From: Thermoclostridium sp036562185
GTDB lineage: Bacteria; Bacillota; Clostridia; DSM-8532
NCBI GenBank assembly: GCA_036562185.1
Contig: DATCKN010000012.1
Span: 19,391 to 83,390, forward strand
DNA: 64,000 nt
Reading direction: 5' to 3'
A model generated the notes under the pieces. That model did not search any database. It had not been told where the DNA came from and worked only from the letters and a program-made list of their open reading frames with translations. This document shows positions 27,163-36,400 of the stretch, one piece after another. Numbering within the stretch: the stretch's first letter is position 1; every line of letters begins with the position of its first letter. The translations under genes were made by a program, and so were the position numbers.

Positions 27163-28064
27163 AAAAAATTAAATTAACTTTAAGGCAGAAAAGAGCTGTG
27201 ACGGGAATTCTGTTCATAACGCCCTGGTTGACAGGCTTTCTGGCTTATTATGTAAGAAGCCTGATCTTAAACGTACATTTTTCATTAAGCAAGATTGAGA
27301 TATTGAAAACCGGCGGTTACCGGGCAACATATACAGGGCTGGAAAATTACCGGTATGCTCTTCTTGAACATGCAACATTTAACCAGGTACTGGCAGATTC
27401 CCTCAGGGATATTTTAATTGATATACCGTTCATTATATTCTTCAGCCTGTTCATGGCCATTCTGCTGAATACAAAGTTTAAAGGACGAGCAATCGTGCGT
27501 ATTATCTTTTTCCTGCCCATTCTGATGGGTTCGGGAGCTGTTCTGGAAAGCCTTGAACAGGCAACAAGGAATATTACCGGCGGTGCCAGTGTGACGATTG
27601 CAGAATTGGCTAAAACCAACGAGGTTAATATTGATTATTTTCTTTACTTATTCGAGGACTTGGGGTTACCTGAGGTATTGGTTGACTATATTACAGGTCT
27701 TGTAGCCAGAATATTTGAAGTTGTCAGGGCTTCCAGCGTGCAGATTATTATATTCCTGGCTGCGCTGCAGTCAATACCCGGTTCTCTATATGAATGCGCT
27801 AAAATTGAAGGAGCTACGGCTTATGAGACTTTCTGGAAGATTACTTTCCCGATGGTATCACCGCTGATACTGACAAATGTGGTATACACCATCGTGGATT
27901 TTTTTGTTAACAGTGAAGTTGTTGATTTGGCATATGAAGTGGCTTTTACTAATTATAATTACGGATTGAGTGCGGCGATGAGCACACTCAGTACTGCAAT
28001 TGTATGCTTGATACTGGTAATTGTCTGCACCTTAATATCAAGAAAGACTTTCTATTATAACTGA
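27159..28064 (+). CDS. ABC sugar transporter permease, second system (MalF-like)
   Basis: Membrane subunit of 301 residues. The EAA loop is YECAKIEGATAYETFWKITFPMVSP. The N-terminus RQKRAVTGILFITPWLTGFL is typical for the family. It overlaps the DUF5696-like gene by 4 nt (ATGA), so translation is coupled. Together with the next permease and the lipoprotein at 29138 it forms the second importer of the island. Confidence 0.93.
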   Translation: MKKIKLTLRQKRAVTGILFITPWLTGFLAYYVRSLILNVHFSLSKIEILKTGGYRATYTGLENYRYALLEHATFNQVLADSLRDILIDIPFIIFFSLFMAILLNTKFKGRAIVRIIFFLPILMGSGAVLESLEQATRNITGGASVTIAELAKTNEVNIDYFLYLFEDLGLPEVLVDYITGLVARIFEVVRASSVQIIIFLAALQSIPGSLYECAKIEGATAYETFWKITFPMVSPLILTNVVYTIVDFFVNSEVVDLAYEVAFTNYNYGLSAAMSTLSTAIVCLILVIVCTLISRKTFYYN

Positions 28065-28099
28065 AAACCTTCCATTATAACCCGAAAGGAAGATGAAAT

Positions 28100-29089
28100 T
28101 TGAATATCAGGGATGTCAGGTTTTTTTACGGGAAAATAAATGAAACGGTGCATGATATAACTTTCAGATCAAGAACCTTAAGCCGGGTAAAATCTATTCT
28201 GCTGTCAATATTCAGAACGGTCATAATTACAGGCATGTCGTACATAATACTGGGACCCGTAATTAATATTGTTAGCAATTCATTTTTCTCCGGTTCGGAT
28301 ATTTATAATCCGTCTGTGTTCATGGTTCCGTTAAATCCAACACTGGAGAATTACAGAAGGGCATTTGCCCGCCTGGATTACTGGAATACTCTGGGATATA
28401 CGTTTTTTTATATTGTTTCTATTACAATGATGCAGATTCTCATATGTTCGATGGTGGGATACGGGTTTGCAAGGTTTGATTTTCCTTTCAAAAAAATCCT
28501 GTTTGGCTGTGTAATTGTAACAATAGTACTGCCCGCTCATGTGATTATGCTTCCGTTATACCAGCATTTCAGGAATTGGGATATTTTGGGGATTATTGAG
28601 GCTGTTACGGGAGATATGGGCAATCTGCTTTCCGGTGAAACTCCGATGTATCTTATGACGCTGTTTGGTACAGGCCTCAGGTCCGGATTGTTTATTTATA
28701 TCTTCCGCCAGTTTTTCAGAGGGTTACCGAAGGAAATTGAAGAAGCGGCACTTATCGACGGTGCCGGGCCATGGTATACCTATTTCGGAATCATGCTGGT
28801 AAATGCAATGCCTGCAGTTATAACGGTAGCGGTATTTTCACTTGTCTGGCAGTATAATGATATGTTCTATGCAAGGCTGTTTTCAATGCCGGCAAGTCAT
28901 ATCCTTACCTTCAGGCTGTCCACTCTTCAGGCAACCGTTGAATTTGCGGACCAGGTTAAAGATCCCCTGATATCCCAGCTTGCAGTGTATGCCGGAATAA
29001 CGCTTGTTCTGCTGCCAATCCTTGTTATCTATTTTATGCTGCAGAAATATTTCGTAGAGGGAATAGAAAGGAGCGGAATTGTAGGATGA
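28100..29089 (+). CDS. ABC sugar transporter permease, second system (MalG-like)
   Basis: Membrane subunit of 329 residues. The TTG start at 28100 is supported by AAAGGAAG 7 nt upstream; the nearby ATG at 28093 is in another frame. The EAA loop is EEAALIDGAGPWYTYFGIMLVN. It is longer at the N-terminus than most MalG-like proteins, with about 35 basic and polar residues before the first helix. A perfect palindrome begins one base after the stop codon and separates it from the binding-protein gene. Confidence 0.92.
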   Translation: MNIRDVRFFYGKINETVHDITFRSRTLSRVKSILLSIFRTVIITGMSYIILGPVINIVSNSFFSGSDIYNPSVFMVPLNPTLENYRRAFARLDYWNTLGYTFFYIVSITMMQILICSMVGYGFARFDFPFKKILFGCVIVTIVLPAHVIMLPLYQHFRNWDILGIIEAVTGDMGNLLSGETPMYLMTLFGTGLRSGLFIYIFRQFFRGLPKEIEEAALIDGAGPWYTYFGIMLVNAMPAVITVAVFSLVWQYNDMFYARLFSMPASHILTFRLSTLQATVEFADQVKDPLISQLAVYAGITLVLLPILVIYFMLQKYFVEGIERSGIVG

Positions 29090-29108
29090 CACAGACTCTG
29101 AGTCTGTG
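29090..29108. repeat. Perfect palindrome between permease and binding-protein genes
   Basis: CACAGACTC (29090-29098) and GAGTCTGTG (29100-29108) around a single T. It begins one base after the permease stop and has no T run, so it is more likely an mRNA processing or stability hairpin, or an operator, than a terminator. Confidence 0.7.
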
Positions 29109-29137
29109 AAAATAATAACAAGTTAGGAGGGATTTCT

Positions 29138-30631
29138 GTGAAAAAAATCTGCAAAAATTTTATCGCGGCTTTGTTAACTCTTGCCATGCTTCTGGCTTTT
29201 ACAGCATGTGGCAAGCAGGAAGCAAAGGATACTACAACACAGGACACGAAAAAAGACACTGCCACGGTGAATACCGCAACCCCAACGCAACCGCCTGAAA
29301 CAGATACCGATGTAAAACCGACCGAAAAACCGGCAGAAGAGGAAAATGACCCGTATCCGGCATTTGATTTCGGAGGGAGGACAATAAAAGTCGGCATCTG
29401 GTGGGATTATTACTATACCAGTAAACATACCAGCATAAGCGATGACCCGGGAATGACCAATGCTGAGACCGCGCAGATGAGGCTGGACAACGTCAGAAGG
29501 ATTGAGAAGAAGTATAACTGTAAAATTGAATACGTCAACCTTGGCTGGAACGGCGTTATCGAAAGCATAAACACATCCATTGCGGCAGGTTCTCCTGAAT
29601 GCGACATCTATCTTACAGACATTCAGTTTGGTATCCCGGCCGTTGCGAACGGTCTGGCTCAGAAGCTGGATGATATCGTCCCCGGGTACAGCGATTTGTT
29701 TGGTGCCCAGATTATACTGAAACCACTGGTGACCGAGGAATTGGGTGGCACATACCTGTTTGCCGAACAGGGTCTTCCTATGAGCGGCATATACATGGGT
29801 TATAACTGGACCATGATGGAAGAATTGGGACTTGAAGATCCTCAGGAACTTTACACGAAGGGGCAGTGGACATGGGAGAAATTCAGAGAGTATGCAATTG
29901 CAGGAACAAGAGATACAAATAATGACGGGACGATAGATGTTTACGGTTTCGGCGGAATATTCACAGATCTTGTCAACGGGCTTATTATGAACAATAATGG
30001 TTCGATAGCGGCAGGGAAACAGGAAGGTTTAAGCTCAAAGGCAACTGTGGAAGTACTGGACTTAATAAACCAGATATATAACATAGATAAATCTGCAAGG
30101 CCCTGGAATGGTGATGACTGGAATGACAACCTGCTGGCATGGTCTGATGGTAAGGTTATGATGTGGGCTGCGCAGGCATGGGCTTTGAAACAGGAAGCAG
30201 ACGCGGCATTGTCGGCAGGTTCCGAACTGCCGTTTGAATACCGTATTGTACCGTATCCATTTGGACCAAGCAGCGATAAGAAAGTATACAGCCCGGTATC
30301 GGGTAACTGGTACATGATCCCGGTTGGAGTAAAAGAACCTTCAAAAGTATTCCAGATATTCGAAGAATTCATGAACTGGCATAAGGGGGATACCTCTTTA
30401 AGGGATGATCCTTCATGGTTTGAAAGCTGCTTCCAAAGGATTGAAGATGTAGAAATGGCCTATGAGTGCGGAAGGAATCTTAAAATGGACATATGGACCA
30501 GCCTGCCCGGATTTGATTTTGGCGCAACCATTTGGTGGCCGATTGTAGTAAATAAGGACACCACTGTATCCCAGGCAGTTGAAGCTGCAAAGCCTGTACT
30601 GCAGGATGCTCTTGACGCTTTCTGGGAGTAA
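29138..30631 (+). CDS. Sugar-binding lipoprotein of the second ABC system
   Basis: Extracellular solute-binding protein of 497 residues, anchored by lipid: the signal MKKICKNFIAALLTLAMLLAF is followed by the lipobox TAC (Cys about 24). A Thr/Pro/Glu-rich linker (about 30-70) leads to the binding domain, with blocks such as GSPECDIYLTDIQFG, YTKGQWTWEKFREYA and DTNNDGTIDVYGFGG. GTG start with TTAGGAGGG upstream. It follows its two permeases, and hairpins flank it on both sides, which may raise its expression relative to the permeases. The ligand cannot be read from sequence; the neighbouring GH26 gene makes manno-oligosaccharides one candidate. Confidence 0.9.
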   Translation: MKKICKNFIAALLTLAMLLAFTACGKQEAKDTTTQDTKKDTATVNTATPTQPPETDTDVKPTEKPAEEENDPYPAFDFGGRTIKVGIWWDYYYTSKHTSISDDPGMTNAETAQMRLDNVRRIEKKYNCKIEYVNLGWNGVIESINTSIAAGSPECDIYLTDIQFGIPAVANGLAQKLDDIVPGYSDLFGAQIILKPLVTEELGGTYLFAEQGLPMSGIYMGYNWTMMEELGLEDPQELYTKGQWTWEKFREYAIAGTRDTNNDGTIDVYGFGGIFTDLVNGLIMNNNGSIAAGKQEGLSSKATVEVLDLINQIYNIDKSARPWNGDDWNDNLLAWSDGKVMMWAAQAWALKQEADAALSAGSELPFEYRIVPYPFGPSSDKKVYSPVSGNWYMIPVGVKEPSKVFQIFEEFMNWHKGDTSLRDDPSWFESCFQRIEDVEMAYECGRNLKMDIWTSLPGFDFGATIWWPIVVNKDTTVSQAVEAAKPVLQDALDAFWE

Positions 30632-30645
30632 TGAAATTAAATAAA

Positions 30646-30688
30646 ACCCGACAGGTTGCAATTCCATGACTTTGCAGCCTGTTCGGGT
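30646..30688 (+). repeat. Imperfect hairpin after the binding lipoprotein gene
   Basis: ACCCG (30646-30650), CAGG (30652-30655) and TGCA (30657-30660) pair with TGCA (30673-30676), CCTG (30678-30681) and CGGGT (30684-30688). No T run follows, so an mRNA 3'-end stabiliser or leaky terminator is more likely than a full stop. Confidence 0.6.
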
Positions 30689-30740
30689 AAACATGGTCCT
30701 GCTGGGCCGGCCGGCTTTACTAGTGGAGGGAATTTCTATT

Positions 30741-32270
30741 ATGAAGTCTTTTACTCGGATTTTATCCGTGATAATGGTATTTGGTTTATTGGCTGGCTGC
30801 AGTACAATGGATGAAACCATGAGTGAGTATGGTGACAATAGGGAAGAAGTGGCAAAGGCAGCGGATTTAACCTGGTTAAAGCTTTTTATTGAAGCCGAGG
30901 ATGCAGCCTTAACAACCGGTAATGTGAGAGTGGAGAGTACACATCCGGGTTTTACGGGAAAAGGGTATTTAACCGGATTTGAGGATGACGGAGATACAGT
31001 CACATTTACCGTGCCGGTTCCGGAAGACGGTTTTTATGACCTGAATTTTATCAGTTCAGGATATGGCGGATATAAGGAGAACTATGTATATGTTGATGGG
31101 GAGCAGGTCGGAATTGCAAAGGTGTATGGGGATGATTTCCAGGACTCGGTATTAAAAAGAGTATATTTGTCAAAAGGAGAACATGAAATTAAAATGACTA
31201 AATTCTGGGGATGGATACGTTTGGATGCGTTGGAAATAACGGGATCTGCGCCGGTTAATGAGGATGTCTACAAGGTATCCTCCGAACTTGCAGATCCAAA
31301 AGCGACAGAAAGCACCAGAAAACTGATGCGGTATCTTGCAGATATGTATGGCAGCTACATAATATCAGGGCAATACTGCGACAGAGGATTTAATGGCCCT
31401 GAATTCAGGGCTATCAGGGAAGCTACGGGCAAATACCCGGCCATGCTTGGCCTGGATTTTATCGAATATACTCCGTCAAGGGCAGCCCATGGCTCTGTGG
31501 GAAAAAGCGTGGATTATGCCATTGAGTTTGCAAATGAAGGGGGCATTGTGACCTTTTGCTGGCACTGGAACGCACCCGAACCATACCTGTATAATTCTTC
31601 GGATAAACCATGGTGGAAGGGGTTTTATACCGAAGCCACGAGCATTGACTTAAAGGCTATAATGGATGGGCATGACCCGGAGGGGTATGAACTGCTGATA
31701 CGGGATATTGATGTTATTGCGGGGCTGCTAAAAAAATTGCAGGATGCTGATGTGCCTGTTTTATGGAGGCCTTTGCATGAAGCAAGCGGAGGATGGTTCT
31801 GGTGGGGGGCGTCAGGTTCCGAACCGTATATTAAGTTATACAGACTGCTATTTGACCGATTAACCAATACCCATGGAATTCATAATCTGATCTGGGTATG
31901 GAACGGGCAGGATCCAAATTGGTACCCGGGGGATGAATATGTTGACGTTATAGGTATTGATATCTATCCGGGTGAAAGGGTATACAGCTCCCAATCAGCC
32001 AAATTTAATGAGATTTTGGAATGGACCGGAAAACATAAGATTATTGCCATGACCGAAAACGGATGTTTGTTTGACCCTGATCTGGTTTTCAGGGACAATG
32101 CCGTCTGGTCATACTTTGGAACATGGAACGGGGATTTTGTTATTCTGAATAAAACCTATACCCTGTCAGAGAAATATAACGAAAAACATATGTTTTATAA
32201 GGTGTATAACCATGAAAAAGTAATTACACTGGACGAATTACCTGATTTAAAGGCATATAGCAGCGAATAG
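30741..32270 (+). CDS. GH26 lipoprotein, probable beta-1,4-mannanase, with CBM-like domain
   Basis: Surface-anchored endo-mannanase of 509 residues. ATG 30741 gives the lipoprotein signal MKSFTRILSVIMVFGLLAGC; the longer in-frame extension upstream lacks this logic. A CBM35/6-like jelly roll (about 50-170: IEAEDAALTTGNVRVES...WGWIRLDALEI) precedes the GH26 barrel (about 190-500). The acid/base is Glu347 in RPLHEASGGWFWWG and the nucleophile is Glu439 in IAMTENG, both in the family's exact context; ISGQY near the barrel start is also typical. It is followed immediately by a decayed GH130 gene, whose intact relatives phosphorylyse manno-oligosaccharides. Confidence 0.93.
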   Translation: MKSFTRILSVIMVFGLLAGCSTMDETMSEYGDNREEVAKAADLTWLKLFIEAEDAALTTGNVRVESTHPGFTGKGYLTGFEDDGDTVTFTVPVPEDGFYDLNFISSGYGGYKENYVYVDGEQVGIAKVYGDDFQDSVLKRVYLSKGEHEIKMTKFWGWIRLDALEITGSAPVNEDVYKVSSELADPKATESTRKLMRYLADMYGSYIISGQYCDRGFNGPEFRAIREATGKYPAMLGLDFIEYTPSRAAHGSVGKSVDYAIEFANEGGIVTFCWHWNAPEPYLYNSSDKPWWKGFYTEATSIDLKAIMDGHDPEGYELLIRDIDVIAGLLKKLQDADVPVLWRPLHEASGGWFWWGASGSEPYIKLYRLLFDRLTNTHGIHNLIWVWNGQDPNWYPGDEYVDVIGIDIYPGERVYSSQSAKFNEILEWTGKHKIIAMTENGCLFDPDLVFRDNAVWSYFGTWNGDFVILNKTYTLSEKYNEKHMFYKVYNHEKVITLDELPDLKAYSSE

Positions 32271-32283
32271 AGGAGGATATATA

Positions 32284-32575
32284 ATGAACAAGGAATATAT
32301 GGAGATAATTTGCCGAATATTTCCTGGCAGGATAAGCCAAAAGGGGTTGAAGGACCGGTATGGAGATACTCTGAAAATCCGATCACAGTCAGAAATTCCA
32401 TGCCCGGCGTGGCCAGAATTTTTAACAGTGCAGTAGCTCCGTATAACTGAGAATTTGTGGGTGTTTTCAGAGCCGAGCAGACCAACGGGATACCCCATTT
32501 ATACCTGGGGTTCAGCAGGGATGGAATAGTGTATGGGAATTTGAAAAGGATAAAATTGAATTTTTTTTGCCTTCT
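32284..32575 (+). pseudogene. Decayed GH130 mannoside phosphorylase remnant
   Basis: GAGGAGG precedes an ATG at 32284 that opens a frame stopping at once, but another frame reads like the N-terminus of a GH130 phosphorylase: PKGVEGPVWRYSENPI, NSMPGVARIFNSAVAPYN, then a stop (TGA at the expected glycine), then EFVGVFRAEQTNGIPHLYLG and FSRDGIV. A further frame change is needed to read WEFEKDKIEFF. There is thus an early frameshift, an in-frame stop, a second frameshift and loss of the last two thirds (about 95 of about 320-340 codons remain). Gene decay is read directly; GH130 identity rests on the motif GVARIFNSAV...GVFRAEQTNG. Confidence 0.8.
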
Positions 32576-32617
32576 TGAGCAAAATTAACACAATTGCATG
32601 CAAAAAATTCATTTTTA

Positions 32618-32626
32618 TGGTATAAT
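32618..32626 (+). promoter_or_regulatory. Extended -10 promoter of the HD-domain gene
   Basis: TGGTATAAT is an extended -10 element. The nearest -35-like TTGCAT (32594-32599) is spaced too far (about 21 bp), so promoter strength would depend on the extended -10. Confidence 0.5.
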
Positions 32627-32713
32627 AAGTGGAACAAACGGATTTGATGGCGTACTTCACAATTTTACCAGTTAATAAGAATGATAAAAGAACGAAAGAA
32701 GGTTTGAAATCCT

Positions 32714-33283
32714 GTGAAACCCGACAGAAATACGGCTTTTGAACTTCTTAACAAATACAATAAAACCGACAGCTTAATTAAGCATGCCCTGGCAGTGGAA
32801 GCGGTTATGCGCCATTTTGCTGAAATTCTTGGTGAGGATCCCGAAAAATGGGGAATTATTGGCCTGGTTCATGATATTGATTATGAAATGTATCCCGACC
32901 TGCACTGCAAAAAGGCCAGGGAAATTTTAGAGGAAAATGGCTGGCCTGAAGAATATATACATGCAGTAGTAAGCCATGGCTGGGGTATATGTTCAGATGT
33001 TGAACCCGTTGAGAAAATGGAAAAGGTTTTATATACAATTGACGAGCTTACAGGATTGATTTCAGCTACTGCTTTAATGAGGCCAAGTAAAAGTATTCTT
33101 GACACCGAAGTTAAATCTGTTAAAAAGAAGTGGAAGCAAAAAAGCTTTGCGCAAGGTGTGAACAGGGAAATAATCGAACAGGGAGCAAACATGCTGGGCA
33201 TGGATCTGGATTATATTATTGATGAAACAATAAAGGGCATGCGCAAGGTTGCCGATGATATCGGGCTTAAGGGGAATTTATAA
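32714..33283 (+). CDS. HD-domain phosphohydrolase-like protein
   Basis: Cytosolic HD-superfamily protein of 189 residues. Metal ligands are suggested by LIKHALAVE (first His), GLVHDIDYE (the HD pair) and AVVSHGWG. Such stand-alone HDIG proteins are widespread in clostridia and the substrate is usually unknown (nucleotide or phosphate ester). The GTG start at 32714 has an AAGAAGG site about 11 nt upstream, rather far. It is probably monocistronic, with about 215 nt before the activase gene. Confidence 0.85.
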   Translation: MKPDRNTAFELLNKYNKTDSLIKHALAVEAVMRHFAEILGEDPEKWGIIGLVHDIDYEMYPDLHCKKAREILEENGWPEEYIHAVVSHGWGICSDVEPVEKMEKVLYTIDELTGLISATALMRPSKSILDTEVKSVKKKWKQKSFAQGVNREIIEQGANMLGMDLDYIIDETIKGMRKVADDIGLKGNL

Positions 33284-33497
33284 CATTTCCGGCTGTTAGT
33301 ATTTAAAGATAATTCTTGAAAATATACTGATAATTGAATACCCTGATTGGACAGATCATCTTGATTGAGCACGCAAACAATTTTACAACTTGGGCAGGAC
33401 CAGTCGAGATGATTTATTATTTATTTTTTGGTAAAATGAAAGGTATGCAGCCTACCGGCGACAATTCATGAAACCATAAATCGGTAAAAATTCATTT

Positions 33498-36400
33498 ATG
33501 CAAGGCAGCGAACAGAATATGAAATCAGAATTGGGTGGTATTACAGGTATTAAACTTAATACTGGTTTAAAAAATGTTCTTGGCATTGACATAGGCTCTA
33601 CTACCGCAAAACTGATTTTGGTGCAAAACGGGGAAATTACATGCCAGAAATATGAAAGGCATTTTTCCCAGGTCAGGCGTAAAATTCGCGAGATGATACT
33701 CGAAATTGAACCGCTGGTCGGTAATGAGCAACTTTATGTTGCAATTTCGGGTTCTGCAGGAATGGGACTTGCAGATGATGCCCAATTGCCGTTTGTGCAG
33801 GAGGTTTTTGCAACCAGTGAACTGATAAAGCAACTCCAGCCCGATACTTCTGTTGTCATAGAGCTGGGCGGTGAGGATGCAAAGATAATTTTCCTTAAGG
33901 GCTGTCCGGAGCAGCGGATGAATGGAAGCTGTGCTGGTGGTACCGGTGCATTTATAGATCAGATGGCAACATTAATGAACATGTCGGTTGATGAGCTGGA
34001 CAGGCTTAGCCTTCAAAGCTCAAAAATATATCCCATTGCTTCAAGATGCGGTGTTTTCGCAAAATCGGATATCCAGCCATTGTTGAACCAGGGGGCTAAC
34101 AAGGCCGATATAGCAGCGGGGATTTTCCAGGCAGTTGTGGATCAGACAATTGCAGGCCTCGCCCAGGGACGCAGGATAGAAGGAAAGGTCATGTTCCTTG
34201 GTGGCCCTGTTTACTATTGCAAGGGCTTGCGTAAAAGATTTGCAGAAACATTGAAATTAGATGAAAACAGCGCCATTTTCCCCGAATACGGACGTTTTTC
34301 GGTGGCATTGGGAGCGGCGTTGTTCGCGTCAAAACAACAGAACGGCTTATCCTATTCCGAATTAACTGAAAAGCTTGAAAATTGCGTAGGCAAAAGGCAG
34401 AATACCGTATACCTCAGACCCCTTTTTGAAAATGAAGAAAGTTTCAGTGAATTCAAAAAAAGGCATCAGAAGGCCAACGTAGAGTTTCTCGACATAAAGG
34501 ACTACACGGGAAACGCTTATCTTGGTATTGATTGCGGCAGTACGACAACAAAACTTGTGTTAATATCTGACGATAAAAAAATTCTTTACTCCCATTACAG
34601 TTCAAATAAAGGCAATCCTGTTGACATAGTCAGGGAGCAGTTAACCGGAATATACAAACTTTGCGGCACCCGCATAAGGATAAAGGGTTCTGCGGTAACC
34701 GGGTATGGTGAAGACCTTATTAAACACGCATTTCATATCGATGATGGTATTGTGGAGACAATGGCACATTTTACCGCAGCAAGACATTTCAACCCAGATG
34801 TTGATTTTATCCTTGACATAGGCGGGCAGGACATAAAATGCTTTAAAATACGCAACAAAACAATAGACAGCGTCATGCTTAACGAGGCCTGCTCTTCTGG
34901 GTGCGGTTCATTCATAGAAACATTTGCAAAATCAATGGGCTATAATGTTGAAGAATTCTCAAGGCTAGGGCTCAAATCCAAAAACCCTGTGGATCTTGGA
35001 ACCAGGTGTACTGTTTTTATGAATTCTTCGGTAAAACAGGCGCAAAAGGACGGAGCAGACATCTCAGATATTTCTGCGGGTCTTTCGATAAGTGTTGTCA
35101 GGAATGCACTGTATAAAGTAATCCGTGCAGGCTCTGTTGAAGAACTTGGAAGGAATATAGTTGTACAGGGAGGAACCTTTTTAAATGATGCCGTGCTTCG
35201 AAGTTTCGAGCTTGAGATTGGAAGAAATGTTATACGGCCACAGATTGCAGAATTAATGGGAGCATTTGGTGCAGCACTGCATGCAAAGTCGCTTGGTCTT
35301 GAGGAATCATCAATCATATCAGAAGATGGACTGAATAATTTTACGCATAATTCTGTTTCGACGGTATGTAAAGGATGCGGGAACAGATGCCACCTTACCG
35401 TAAATACTTTTTCGGGAAAAGAAAAATTTATCTCGGGAAACAAATGTGAGAAAGGACTGGGAAATGGGGATTCAAAAGCAGAGGAGATTCCAAACCTTCA
35501 TGAGTTTAAGCGTAACAGGCTGAGAAATTTGCCTGAGGGAAAAAATATCCGCGGCACAATTGGCATCCCGCTGTCTCTTGGAATGTATGAACTGGCACCG
35601 TTCTGGCATGCGATTTTTACAAACCTGGGTTTCAGGGTGATTTTTTCAGGCTTTTCGAGCAGGGAACTTTATACAAAGGGACAGGGCAGCATACCTTCGG
35701 ATACAGTGTGCTATCCTGCCAAACTGATGCACGGGCATATTGAAACGCTGCTTGAAAAGAAAACAGATTACATATTCTATCCATGCCTGACATATAATTT
35801 TGACGAAAAGACGGGGAATAACCATTACAACTGCCCGGTTGTTGCCTACTATGCGGAAGTTCTTAACGGAAACATGGAATCGCTGAAAAATACCAACTTT
35901 CTGTTTCCGTATTTGAACATCAACAACCGCAGGGAGCTGGCAAAAGAACTGTTTTCATTGTTTAAACCAAAATATCCGGATTTGACACTGAAAGAAATAA
36001 AACGGGCTGTTGATGTGGGATATAAAGAGTACATAAAGTGGATGGATGATTTACATAAAGAGGGCAGGCGTGCCATTGAATATGCAAAAGCAAATAACAG
36101 GAGGGTTCTTATACTTGCAGGAAGGCCGTACCACATTGATCCCGAAATAGGGCACGGGATAGACAAACTGGCTGTATCCCTTGGTTTTGTTGTAATAACC
36201 GAAGACAGTATAAGCGATATAATGAAACCTGAAAAAGTAGGGGTTCTTAATCAGTGGACATACCATGCAAGACTGTATAATGCTGCAGAATATGCAGGTC
36301 ATCACGATTACTGTGAACTGGTACAGCTGGTTTCATTCGGGTGCGGTATTGATGCAATTACATCCGATGAGGTCAGGGCAATTTTGGAGAGACACGGAAA

